Source: Acinetobacter colistiniresistens
GTDB taxonomy: Bacteria; Pseudomonadota; Gammaproteobacteria; Pseudomonadales; Moraxellaceae
Assembly: GCF_024582815.1 (NCBI RefSeq)
Contig: NZ_CP102099.1
Location: forward strand, 3,100,001-3,164,000
DNA length: 64,000 nucleotides
Reading direction: 5' to 3'
How positions within the stretch are numbered: the first letter of the stretch is position 1; every line of letters begins with the position of its first letter. Positions 58,224 through 64,000 of this stretch are shown piece by piece. The notes beneath the pieces are model-generated. The model had not been told where the DNA came from. It searched no databases and saw only the letters and a program-made list of their open reading frames with translations. The position numbers and the translations under genes were made by a program.

Positions 58224-58347
58224 TTACTGCTTCAATATTAGCAACATCCATTTGCCTGCGTTGTCGAATTTGGTTGGACTACGATGTGCTTCGTGAATCC
58301 GACCAACTACAAAGGGAGGATCATTTTCAAAATAACTACTATTAAAA
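58224..58347 (-). pseudogene. VgrG fragment (type VI secretion spike remnant)
   Basis: A stretch of about 41 codons on the minus strand reads, in part, ENDPPFVVGRIHEAHRSP then TKFDNAGKW before running into unrelated residues and a stop. VVGRIHEAHRSPTKFD is, from memory, characteristic of the central gp5/OB-fold region of Acinetobacter VgrG proteins. Nothing else of vgrG is present, so it is a small deletion remnant. It is noticeably GC-richer than its surroundings and lies at the downstream end of the effector/immunity array. Confidence 0.65.
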
Positions 58348-58481
58348 ATCAGTTATTTCTCATATTTAATATTGTAAAAACTAAAGTATAAAGAGCTAAA
58401 AAATACACCATAAAATTAAGTAGATATTATGATCAAACTTAACTGTATTAATAATGAGTTGGTTTAAAGGATCACTATCGG

Positions 58482-58778
58482 TCATGAGTGCACATAAGAA
58501 CAGGAATACATAAGCAAAAAGCCAACTCTCAGAACATATATAATATTCTTCACAAAGAACATTATAGTACCAAGAATAACACTTACAATACCGAAGAACC
58601 AAAGGAGTACGCTTTCATCTTCGTTTGAGCCTTCCATTTCCCTCAAATAGACAAATCCTCCCCCGCCATGAGGCACGTAAGTGACAAAACCTTTTGTAAG
58701 AGATTCAAAACAAATAGCCAAGATACCTGAAAGAATCAGAATAAGCGCCAAGTAATGTTTTAATGTTAAATTTTTCAT
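58482..58778 (-). CDS. Small two-helix membrane protein, function unknown
   Basis: This 98-residue protein has two hydrophobic helices (residues 8-27, LALILILSGILAICFESL, and about 63-85, VLLWFFGIVSVILGTIMFFV). A periplasmic-like loop between them contains YVPHGGGGFVYLREMEGS. It lies in the low-GC array and may be another immunity protein, but it lacks the LLF-N-EKY motif of the repeated family. The last 15 residues may come from a frameshift, since an overlapping frame stays open to 58396. The TTG/ATG start is uncertain. Confidence 0.45.
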   Translation of the reverse strand: MKNLTLKHYLALILILSGILAICFESLTKGFVTYVPHGGGGFVYLREMEGSNEDESVLLWFFGIVSVILGTIMFFVKNIIYVLRVGFLLMYSCSYVHS

Positions 58779-58799
58779 AGTCCTGAGTAGCGTGTCCAA

Positions 58800-59027
58800 T
58801 ATTTATATACTGTGCGTGGAGTTGCAGTACAAGCACTGGCTTAGAGTAAATAATTCCTCGTAAAGCTTCATTACGATTCACATATCTTGCTGCTAATTGA
58901 TGAAAAATAGCCGCAGCATTAGCAGATTCAACTTTTTTATTTAGGGTAATCTCTCCAAAATAGCTTTTTTATGTCCTTCAACCGTTTTAAGATAATCAAC
59001 TCTAGCAACCTGAACTTGCAATAATAA
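58800..59027 (-). pseudogene. Frameshifted coding fragment, effector-like
   Basis: Two minus-strand frames join to read LLQVQVARVDYLKTVEGHKK, then after a shift near 58945 EITLNKKVESANAAAIFHQL and ARYVNRNEALRG. The peptide-like composition, with alanine-rich helical stretches, suggests real ancestral coding, but no start codon remains. It begins at the very end of the preceding immunity fragment, as the tip ORF at 59455-59649 does. The family is not recognised. It could be a remnant of a type VI effector C-terminal domain. Confidence 0.4.
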
Positions 59028-59195
59028 AGCAAATTAAATTCAATCCAGAATAAGGGCTACTATCATAAACACCCCAAAGCATTACAAAAAATATATTAAA
59101 TATTGGAGATAAAAGAAAATTTTATACTTAGCTAACATTTTATTTAATTTATATTTATCTACTGGATAGTAAAAATCTTTACCATAAAGTTTTTT
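59002..59195 (-). pseudogene. Immunity-family fragment (copy 6)
   Basis: The minus strand reads KKLYGKDFYYPVDKYKLNK followed by hydrophobic YLQYLIYF and, after a frame change, VMLWGVYDSSPYSGLNLI to a stop. K-L-Y-G-K-D-x-Y aligns with the L-L-F-N-D-E-K-Y motif of the other copies, and a terminal helix follows, as in the family. The N-terminal helix is missing. It is a partial, non-functional copy. Confidence 0.45.
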
Positions 59196-59199
59196 AAAT

Positions 59200-59454
59200 T
59201 TAACTTCTTTTTATATTTAAGACTTCACGCCAGAAGACTATTGGTAAAACACTGACAAAAAAGAAATTAAAAGGCTCCAAGGGGACTTTAAAATATTTTT
59301 CCTCATTAAAAATAACTTTACACATCCCCTTTAAATGATAAGATACATAAAAATATTGTATAATATAAAAAAGAAGAAAAGGAATAAAAAAGAATGAAAG
59401 AACAGAAAATAAAAATTTCCTATCATTAATAAGTAAATCAAAAATATGATTCAT
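59200..59454 (-). CDS. Small membrane immunity-like protein (copy 5, intact)
   Basis: This 84-residue protein is the only copy of the repeated family that stays open throughout. It has a first helix (FLFSVLSFFFIPFLLFYIIQ), the cytoplasmic motif MCKVIFNEEKYFKVPLEPF, a second helix (FFFVSVLPIVF) and the family's closing WREVL. It is shorter than the reconstructed family (about 140-150 residues), so it may have an internal deletion. Its ATG directly follows the stop of the glycine-zipper tip ORF (TAAATG), the tight coupling expected of a toxin-immunity pair. Its role as inner-membrane immunity protein is inferred. Confidence 0.55.
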   Translation of the reverse strand: MNHIFDLLINDRKFLFSVLSFFFIPFLLFYIIQYFYVSYHLKGMCKVIFNEEKYFKVPLEPFNFFFVSVLPIVFWREVLNIKRS

Positions 59455-59649
59455 TTATTTACTCGCTTTATCATATATATATTCTGAAAGAATACCAGCT
59501 CCTTCTCCACCAGCCCATCCAAGAAAAGCAGATGTTCCAGCAGCTAAGCCTAACACAACTAGTGAAGTTCCCCCTGTAGCAACAGTTAATACAATAAAGG
59601 CTCCAGCAGCACCTGCAGCAAGTTCTCTAGCTCTAAGTAATATTTTCAC
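59455..59649 (-). CDS. Orphan glycine-zipper toxin tip
   Basis: This 64-codon ORF starts at a GTG inside the end of the previous immunity pseudogene. It reads RARELAAGAAGAFIVLTVAT and LGLAAGTSAFLGWAGGEG, then SEYIYDKASK. The Gly/Ala-rich hydrophobic hairpin resembles the C-terminal membrane-inserting segment of the larger ORF at 60055-60927. It abuts the membrane protein at 59200-59454. It is probably the C-terminal tip of a pore-forming effector left after recombination, not a whole protein. Confidence 0.5.
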   Translation of the reverse strand: MKILLRARELAAGAAGAFIVLTVATGGTSLVVLGLAAGTSAFLGWAGGEGAGILSEYIYDKASK

Positions 59650-60053
59650 TTAGGAAAAATATTATTATTGCTAATATTGATAAACAAAAAGCTGAGAAAA
59701 TTAAATTTTTACAACCGATTTATACCACTCTCCATGATTGAGTAATAATAGGTTAAGATTTTTATCATTCATATTAGGTGCTAATGGAAAGGGACCTCTA
59801 GAAAAACGGTATCTCTTTTAGTACTTTTAGCTCTCTGAATCTAGCAGCTGCAACCATTCCTGTCGTTGTTTCTATTAAAAAAAGCTAGTCAAATCTAACT
59901 TTTTAAAGTATTTCGGATTATCAAAGAGTAAACTGGAGATAGAACTCAGATTTTTTTAACATATGCATAACTTTTGAAACTAGATATTAAGGAATAAGAG
60001 ATCCATATAGAACTAATAACTGCAAAAGCTATTTCAAAATACTTTTCTAACAT
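59633..60053 (-). pseudogene. Immunity-family gene, frameshifted (copy 4)
   Basis: It starts one base after the stop of the toxin-like ORF with MLEKYFEIAFAVISSIWISY (first helix). Frameshifts then give SSISSLLFDNPKYFKKLDLT (family motif), RFRELKVLKEIPFF, SRGPFPLAPNMNDKNLNLL, and a final helix IFSAFCLSILAIIIFFL before the stop at 59633. The order of segments matches the other copies. At least three frame changes make it non-functional. Confidence 0.6.
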
Positions 60054-60054
60054 T

Positions 60055-60927
60055 TTATTGGGTCATCCATTCTATACTACGATCAGCACCAGTTCCTATA
60101 ATCTCACCAATCTTCCCTCCTAATATTCCCCCACCTATTCCACCAGCAACAGCACAAGCACCGATAACAACTAATCCAACACCACCTGTTCCAACCCCAA
60201 TAACTATAACCGCAGCGGCTGCACCTAGAGAAGCTCCTTTTACCCCTCCATAAATACTCCCTCCTAGCTTTAAGGGTTCTACTAAGACTGCTTTTCTAAT
60301 TTTTTTATTCTCCCCCGTCTCAGTTGCTTGGTAAATATTAATTCCAGCTTCTGCAATTCCGACCCCAATCATAAAGTTACCACCTTGTTTAAGAACACTA
60401 GTCACACGTCCAACCTCATTCATATTCTTTAAATAGGCTGGTAATCCACCTTGATAGTAAGCACTTTTTACAAATGCTGTACTTCTCAAATTTTTTCTTA
60501 AATTTGTTGTTTGTATTCCCGTATCCCACTTAAACATCCTTTGGGAAATGCTATTTTCAAAATCTTTCAGCAATGCTGCATTGACTGCTTCAAACTTATT
60601 AAAGTGCTTAGGATTGGCTAAACGTGTTTTCTTCTGATGTTCTTGGGCATAATTTTTTACCAATTGAGAATAAGCTCCCAAAGTTCTATTTTTAGTTGCC
60701 TCAACAAATAATAGTGCGCCATCTACAGTATTTTTTGCTCTTGTTGCTAACATTGTACCAGTACCATCTACATTATCTATAGGTGTGTGGCTAAGGCCGA
60801 TAAAATCTTCATTTGTTAAGGAGTTATAAAAAAATTCATAGTTTTGTGCAAAGAATTCAGCATCAAAATTTGATGATTTATCAAGAGTAACGGATAATTT
60901 TACTATGCTTAAGTCATTAATTTTCAA
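60055..60927 (-). CDS. Glycine-zipper effector-like protein, N-terminally truncated
   Basis: This 290-residue ORF is soluble and helical up to about residue 195. It then ends in a long Gly/Ala hydrophobic region (residues 205-275: GGSIYGGVKGASLGAAAAVI, then GACAVAGGIGGGILGGKIGE). Such glycine zippers occur in pore-forming bacterial toxins. No ATG opens the frame: only a TTG with no Shine-Dalgarno is available, directly after an in-frame stop, so the 5' part (perhaps a secretion or PAAR-like module) is probably missing. An immunity-type pseudogene follows after one base. Toxin function is inferred from structure and context. Confidence 0.55.
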   Translation of the reverse strand: MKINDLSIVKLSVTLDKSSNFDAEFFAQNYEFFYNSLTNEDFIGLSHTPIDNVDGTGTMLATRAKNTVDGALLFVEATKNRTLGAYSQLVKNYAQEHQKKTRLANPKHFNKFEAVNAALLKDFENSISQRMFKWDTGIQTTNLRKNLRSTAFVKSAYYQGGLPAYLKNMNEVGRVTSVLKQGGNFMIGVGIAEAGINIYQATETGENKKIRKAVLVEPLKLGGSIYGGVKGASLGAAAAVIVIGVGTGGVGLVVIGACAVAGGIGGGILGGKIGEIIGTGADRSIEWMTQ

Positions 60928-60980
60928 ATATTGAAGTAAAAGTCAAGTCACATATTTATAAGATACAATCTAACAATTCC

Positions 60981-61315
60981 AAATTTCAATATCTCCCTAA
61001 ACCTAATACCTCTCTAAAAAAATTAAAGCAAAGATATAGAGCAAACAATACAAAAAGAAGAAGAAATTAAAAAAAACCACTTAGGAAAATCTTCAATTAA
61101 TTTAATAGCATTAATAAAATTTAAACTTGGATAAAGATACGTAGGACTATTTTCTCCTTCTCTAAAAAGAACATTTTTTCTTTCTTAAGAATCTTGATTT
61201 CGATAAAATATGAAACAAAAATCCTTGCAAAACTAGAAGTAAATATAAAAATCTCCTCCAAACTAAATTTTTCTATATATTTTTCATCATTAAATAGAAG
61301 TTTACCAATACATTC
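60981..61315. repeat. Direct repeat copy A (about 335 bp)
   Basis: It is nearly identical to 63178-63506 in the same orientation, with scattered substitutions and 1-2 base indels, mostly in homopolymer runs. It covers the C-terminal two-thirds of the immunity-family gene. The left boundary is at AAATTTCAAT, and the right boundary is at the CATT that follows TTTACCAATA. Confidence 0.85.
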
Positions 61316-61421
61316 TTTATTATCAAAAATCATTTTTTTAGAAAAATAATAATAAAATAATATTAAACACCAATGATAAAAGAATATTTTTCACCAAAAT
61401 TTAGCTCATTCAAAAATTCAT
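60981..61421 (-). pseudogene. Immunity-family gene, frameshifted (copy 3; repeat copy A)
   Basis: Remnants of a first helix (KYSFIIGV..YYFIIIFLKK) are followed by KECIGKLLFNDEKYIEKFSL and EEIFIFTSSFARIFVSYFIE. A frameshift after IKILKKEK precedes NSPTYLYP-like sequence, and a last helix ends near 60981. The downstream 335 bp are a near copy of 63178-63506. A 70-codon open frame (61121-61333) is the only continuous part. It is non-functional as it stands. Confidence 0.6.
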
Positions 61422-61463
61422 TTAATGAACATCCTGTTTTCTATCGCCCCACAGACATAAAAT

Positions 61464-61884
61464 TTATTTTCTTAATAAACTAAAAGAGATATGTGAAAAA
61501 GATACACAAAAAATAAAATAAGCCAAAATAAAGTTTAAGAAAAATTTATTTTCTCTTATTACTAAAATAAAAATTTCATTTGTTAAATTCGGAAAAATAT
61601 AATTTACATTTCTTTTAAAAACATGTATACAATCACGTCTCATCAAAACTACTTCGAGCAAATAAAAATATATAAACGACCAAATGTAGTGGATATTATA
61701 AATTTTTTTCAAAATCTATACTTAAAGTATATTCTTTATCTCCAAACAATTTTTCAGAAAAATCATCTCTATTTTTCTAATAAAGTATCCAACCATGGCA
61801 TAGAAAAAACTGTATATAGTCCTCCAAAAATAATTAAACTAAAAAAACAACATCTGCTGTTGGTATATTTTCCAAACTGATCAT
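61464..61884 (-). pseudogene. Immunity-family gene, frameshifted (copy 2)
   Basis: It starts by ATGA overlap with the stop of the 53-residue tip ORF. Frames then yield CCFFSLIIFGGLYTVFSMPW (helix), DDFSEKLFGDKEYTLSIDFE (family motif variant), and an open frame ending in NKFFLNFILAYFIFCVSFSH (last helix). Stops and shifts interrupt it at least twice. It is a more divergent member of the same family. Confidence 0.5.
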
Positions 61885-62042
61885 TTACAAATCTCTAAAT
61901 ATCTTGAGGCTTTCTCTTGTATTAAATCACTACTTTGTTTTCCGCCGTAATAAGCAGCAATAGCAATAATTACAATAGCACCAGCTCCTGAAGTTCCAAC
62001 CACTATACCAGCAATAAATCCTCCTAAGTAACAGCAACTCAT
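61881..62042 (-). CDS. Short glycine-zipper tip ORF
   Basis: This is a 53-codon ORF with an ATG and a GGAG-rich upstream segment. It reads MSCCYLGGFIAGIVVGTSGA, then a hydrophobic IVIIAIAAYYGGKQSSDLIQ. It has the same character (Gly-rich membrane hairpin, then a short charged tail) as the ends of 60055-60927 and 59455-59649. Its stop overlaps the start of immunity copy 2. It is most likely another orphan toxin C-terminus, and whether it is translated is unknown. Confidence 0.45.
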   Translation of the reverse strand: MSCCYLGGFIAGIVVGTSGAGAIVIIAIAAYYGGKQSSDLIQEKASRYLEICK

Positions 62043-62133
62043 CTCCACTCCCGCTCAAATTATACCTTTAAGGAAAAGATAAATTTTAAACCCATTAATT
62101 TTAATAGGTTTTCTTTTCAACAAGATTAAGATA

Positions 62134-63042
62134 TTAAATTTTAGACTTCCAATATTGTGCTTTTTCTGGATTATACTTCAAACTACTTTCATTGGCATAA
62201 ATAGAATAAATTAATTTGATGGCAGAATTACTTCCATTATTAGCCGCCATTTCTGCATATTTAACGGCTTCATCTAAATTTTGTTCAACACCCGCACCAT
62301 TATAATATTTAAGTGCAGTATTATATTGAGCTTCAATCTGTCCATTTTCTGCTGCACGCTTAAACCAAGTGAGCGCTTGAACTGGATCTTTTTGAACCCC
62401 TTCTCCTAACTCATAAGAAAGCCCTACATCATTTTGTGATTCTACATCACCTTGCTCTGCTGCTTTTAATGACCATTTAAAAGACTCCTTAACATTTTTA
62501 ACGATGCCATCACCATTATATAATTGAGATGCCACAATAGTTTGGGACTGTAATAGACCTAATTGAGCTGATTGAATAAAATATTTAAATGCTTTAGCTT
62601 TATCTTCTTTTACACTTAAACCTTTATAATAGGCCAATCCGACATTATGAATTGCAGAAGGATTTCCATTTTTAGCCCCTTCTTTAAACCACATCAAAGC
62701 TTTTTGATCATCTTTTTTTACAGCCTCATTACCATTACGATAGATCAAGCCTAGTTGTAACATTGCATTAGAAGAACCTAACTTGGCAGATTTTTCAAAT
62801 AACTCAAAAGCTTTCTCCTGATTAAAATCAGCACCTTCACCTGTAGTAAACATAGACCCCAATACAAATAATGCTTCTGGATCATTCGCTTTTGCTGCCC
62901 TTTCTAAATCATTCTTTGACTTGAAATCGGAAATTTGTTTGTAGTCTTTAGTTAAAGTCTCAGGTTTATTATTCTGGTTACCCTCGCTACATGCTAATGT
63001 AAAAACAACAAAAAGTATTAATAAGATACGAAATTTCATCAT
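62134..63042 (-). CDS. Sel1-repeat lipoprotein
   Basis: This 302-residue predicted lipoprotein has the signal peptide FRILLILFVVFTLAC with the lipobox Cys near position 18. The mature part has about seven Sel1-like repeats of 36 residues (for example ALFVLGSMFTTGEGADFNQE and NGDGIVKNVKESFKWSLKAA). Sel1 arrays mediate protein-protein contacts. Some type VI immunity proteins (TplEi group) use them in the periplasm. It is the only sizeable intact gene in the low-GC array. ATG 63042 (tandem with 63039) is chosen over a TTG at 63051. Confidence 0.85.
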   Translation of the reverse strand: MMKFRILLILFVVFTLACSEGNQNNKPETLTKDYKQISDFKSKNDLERAAKANDPEALFVLGSMFTTGEGADFNQEKAFELFEKSAKLGSSNAMLQLGLIYRNGNEAVKKDDQKALMWFKEGAKNGNPSAIHNVGLAYYKGLSVKEDKAKAFKYFIQSAQLGLLQSQTIVASQLYNGDGIVKNVKESFKWSLKAAEQGDVESQNDVGLSYELGEGVQKDPVQALTWFKRAAENGQIEAQYNTALKYYNGAGVEQNLDEAVKYAEMAANNGSNSAIKLIYSIYANESSLKYNPEKAQYWKSKI

Positions 63043-63177
63043 TAATTCCAAAGTTTAATAGAAAATCACCACTTTCAATCCAATCAAGTATTTGATAGTT
63101 TTTACTAACTTATGGGCCATTACCAAATAAGATAGCACACTTAGTACAGGGTTCTGTAGTATCTAACTCACTAACTT

Positions 63178-63506
63178 AAATTTCAATATCTCCTAAACCT
63201 AATACTTCTCTAAAAAAATTAAAGCAAAGATATAGAGAAAACAATACAAAAGAAGAAAAAATTAAAAAACATCCTCTTAGGAAAATTTTCAATTAATTTA
63301 ATAGCATTATTAAAATTAAAATTTGGATAAAGATACGTAGGACTATTTTCTCCTTCTCTAAAAAGAACATTTTTCTTTCTTAAGAATCTTGATTTCGATA
63401 AAATATGAAACAAAATCCTTGAAAACTAGAAGTAAATATAAAAACCCCTCCAAACTAAATTTTTCTATATATTTTTCATCATTAAATAGAAGTTTACCAA
63501 TACATT
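63178..63506. repeat. Direct repeat copy B (about 330 bp)
   Basis: This is the partner of copy A at 60981-61315, same orientation, about 2.2 kb apart. Both cover the same part of the immunity-family gene, and the Sel1 lipoprotein lies between them. Homologous recombination between them would delete the lipoprotein gene. Confidence 0.85.
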
Positions 63507-63684
63507 TCAAAAGAAACTCCCACCTCATCTAAATAATCTTCAATACCATAGATTCTTTCAAAAAGTTCCTTACTATTTTTCTTTATGAAAATGTAATTAT
63601 ATATATAATTAACATCAAAGAAAGAACTAAACCCATTAAACCAAAAGCAATCCAATATCCATAATTAAATAGTTTATCATTCAT
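63178..63684 (-). pseudogene. Immunity-family gene, frameshifted (copy 1; repeat copy B)
   Basis: This is the most complete copy in content. It has MNDKLFNYGYWIAFGLMGLV (helix 1), then in shifted frames KKNSKELFERIYGIEDYLDE, CIGKLLFNDEKYIEKFSLEG, NSPTYLYPNFNFNNAIKLIE, a last helix FVLFSLYLCFNFF and the closing REVLGLGDIEI. It defines the ancestral layout: two helices with a cytoplasmic middle of about 90 residues. Its start overlaps the upstream tip stop (ATGA). Several indels inactivate it. Confidence 0.6.
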
Positions 63685-63812
63685 TCACAGATTCCTGTTT
63701 TTTGCTTTTGCCAATCTTCGAATAGCTCACTACCATATTTACCACCAACAATAATACCTGTCCCCACTACAACGGCAGTAATTGTGAACGAAACAGGTAA
63801 AGATATGTATAG
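63681..63812 (-). pseudogene. Glycine-zipper tip fragment (copy 1 partner)
   Basis: Forty-three codons without a start codon read SFTITAVVVGTGIIVGGKYG, then SELFEDWQKQKTGICE and stop. The layout (Gly-rich hydrophobic segment plus short polar tail) and the ATGA overlap with the downstream membrane protein match the other toxin-tip/immunity junctions. It is a truncated effector end. Confidence 0.5.
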
Positions 63813-63849
63813 CTAACTTATTTTAAAACATATTAAAAACCTAAATATA

Positions 63850-64000
63850 TTAGAAAATCAGCAATAGACTCATAGAAAAAAATGCGATTCCAAAGATAAA
63901 AACAAACAAAGACAAGATCTCAATTATAATAATTTGTTTTTAAATTTTTCACATAAATAAATAACATTATCCTGATACAGATTTGGATACAAGCTTGGAC
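63850..64000 (-). pseudogene. Immunity-family C-terminal fragment (copy 7, runs off right edge)
   Basis: The minus strand entering from the right edge reads PSLYPNLYQDNVIYLCEKFK then, after a shift, a hydrophobic LSLFVFIFGIAFFSMSLLLI to a stop. P-x-LYPN-x-x-x-x-N-x-I aligns with YLYPNFNFNNAIKLIENF of copy 1, and the terminal helix follows as in the family. The N-terminal part is outside the window. Confidence 0.45.

Noticed and set aside
58396..58602. 68-codon minus-strand frame overlapping the 105-codon membrane ORF
   Set aside because: Cys/Tyr-rich sequence in an alternative frame. It may hold the frameshifted end of the neighbour but is not a gene on its own.
61623..61880. 85-codon plus-strand frame in the low-GC array
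   Set aside because: It is AT-rich chance frame opposite immunity copy 2, with no RBS and no recognisable content.
63219..63413. 64-codon minus-strand frame as a separate gene
   Set aside because: It is one frame of the frameshifted immunity copy 1 (NSPTYLYPNFNF segment), not an independent protein.

Overview
The window looks like a chromosomal segment of an Acinetobacter species. It carries the pca-qui supraoperon in the Acinetobacter order (pcaIJFBDKCHG-quiBCXA with a divergent IclR-type pcaU), an Acinetobacter-type carnitine degradation operon whose CntA keeps the residue numbering I recall for the A. baumannii enzyme, and an AT-rich genome with short intergenic gaps. I saw no rRNA, tRNA, CRISPR array or intact insertion sequence.

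Layout. (1) 1-3830: histidine utilisation, with the start of hutH running off the left edge, hutU, and a hutC-hutD pair. HutC-type palindromes lie upstream of hutU and of hutC. (2) 3897-7129: a Rieske oxygenase divergent from a LysR regulator, then allantoinase puuE. (3) 7231-10845: accessory singletons, including a GC-richer islet that holds a zinc-ribbon membrane protein and a repeat-bearing OmpA lipoprotein. (4) 10895-26364: a scattered purine catabolism region. It holds a deaminase/NMT1-like ABC transporter operon with a structured RBS-sequestering leader, a 2OG-Fe(II) oxygenase, allA, alc, a FadR-type GntR regulator, hpxO, an 8-oxoguanine deaminase, an NCS2 permease, uraH and uraD. With puuE, all steps from urate to glyoxylate are present. 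A shared palindrome, CTGGT-N3-ACCAG or a near match, precedes alc/gntR, hpxO and uraD. (5) 26670-27794: an Ntn amidohydrolase. (6) 27858-43101: the qui-pca genes, which take quinate/shikimate through protocatechuate to succinyl-CoA and acetyl-CoA, and pcaU. (7) 43683-47024: aspT-aspD, an aspartate/alanine exchange and decarboxylation pair. (8) 47098-57849: the carnitine operon, a LysR regulator, a DMT permease and a porin.

(9) 58224-64000 differs from the rest. It is very AT-rich, full of frameshifts, and begins with a short VgrG remnant. On the minus strand it holds short glycine-zipper 'toxin tip' ORFs, most of them directly abutting copies of one small two-helix membrane protein family. 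I recognise seven copies of this family, six of them broken or partial. Two copies form a direct repeat of about 330 bp, and a Sel1-repeat lipoprotein lies among them. I read this as a decaying VgrG-linked (type VI secretion) effector/immunity array. This array and the leader RNA of the NMT1-like ABC transporter are the two most interesting items.

Start codons were re-chosen where a Shine-Dalgarno sequence decided between alternatives. Family assignments come from motif recognition, not from database searches.
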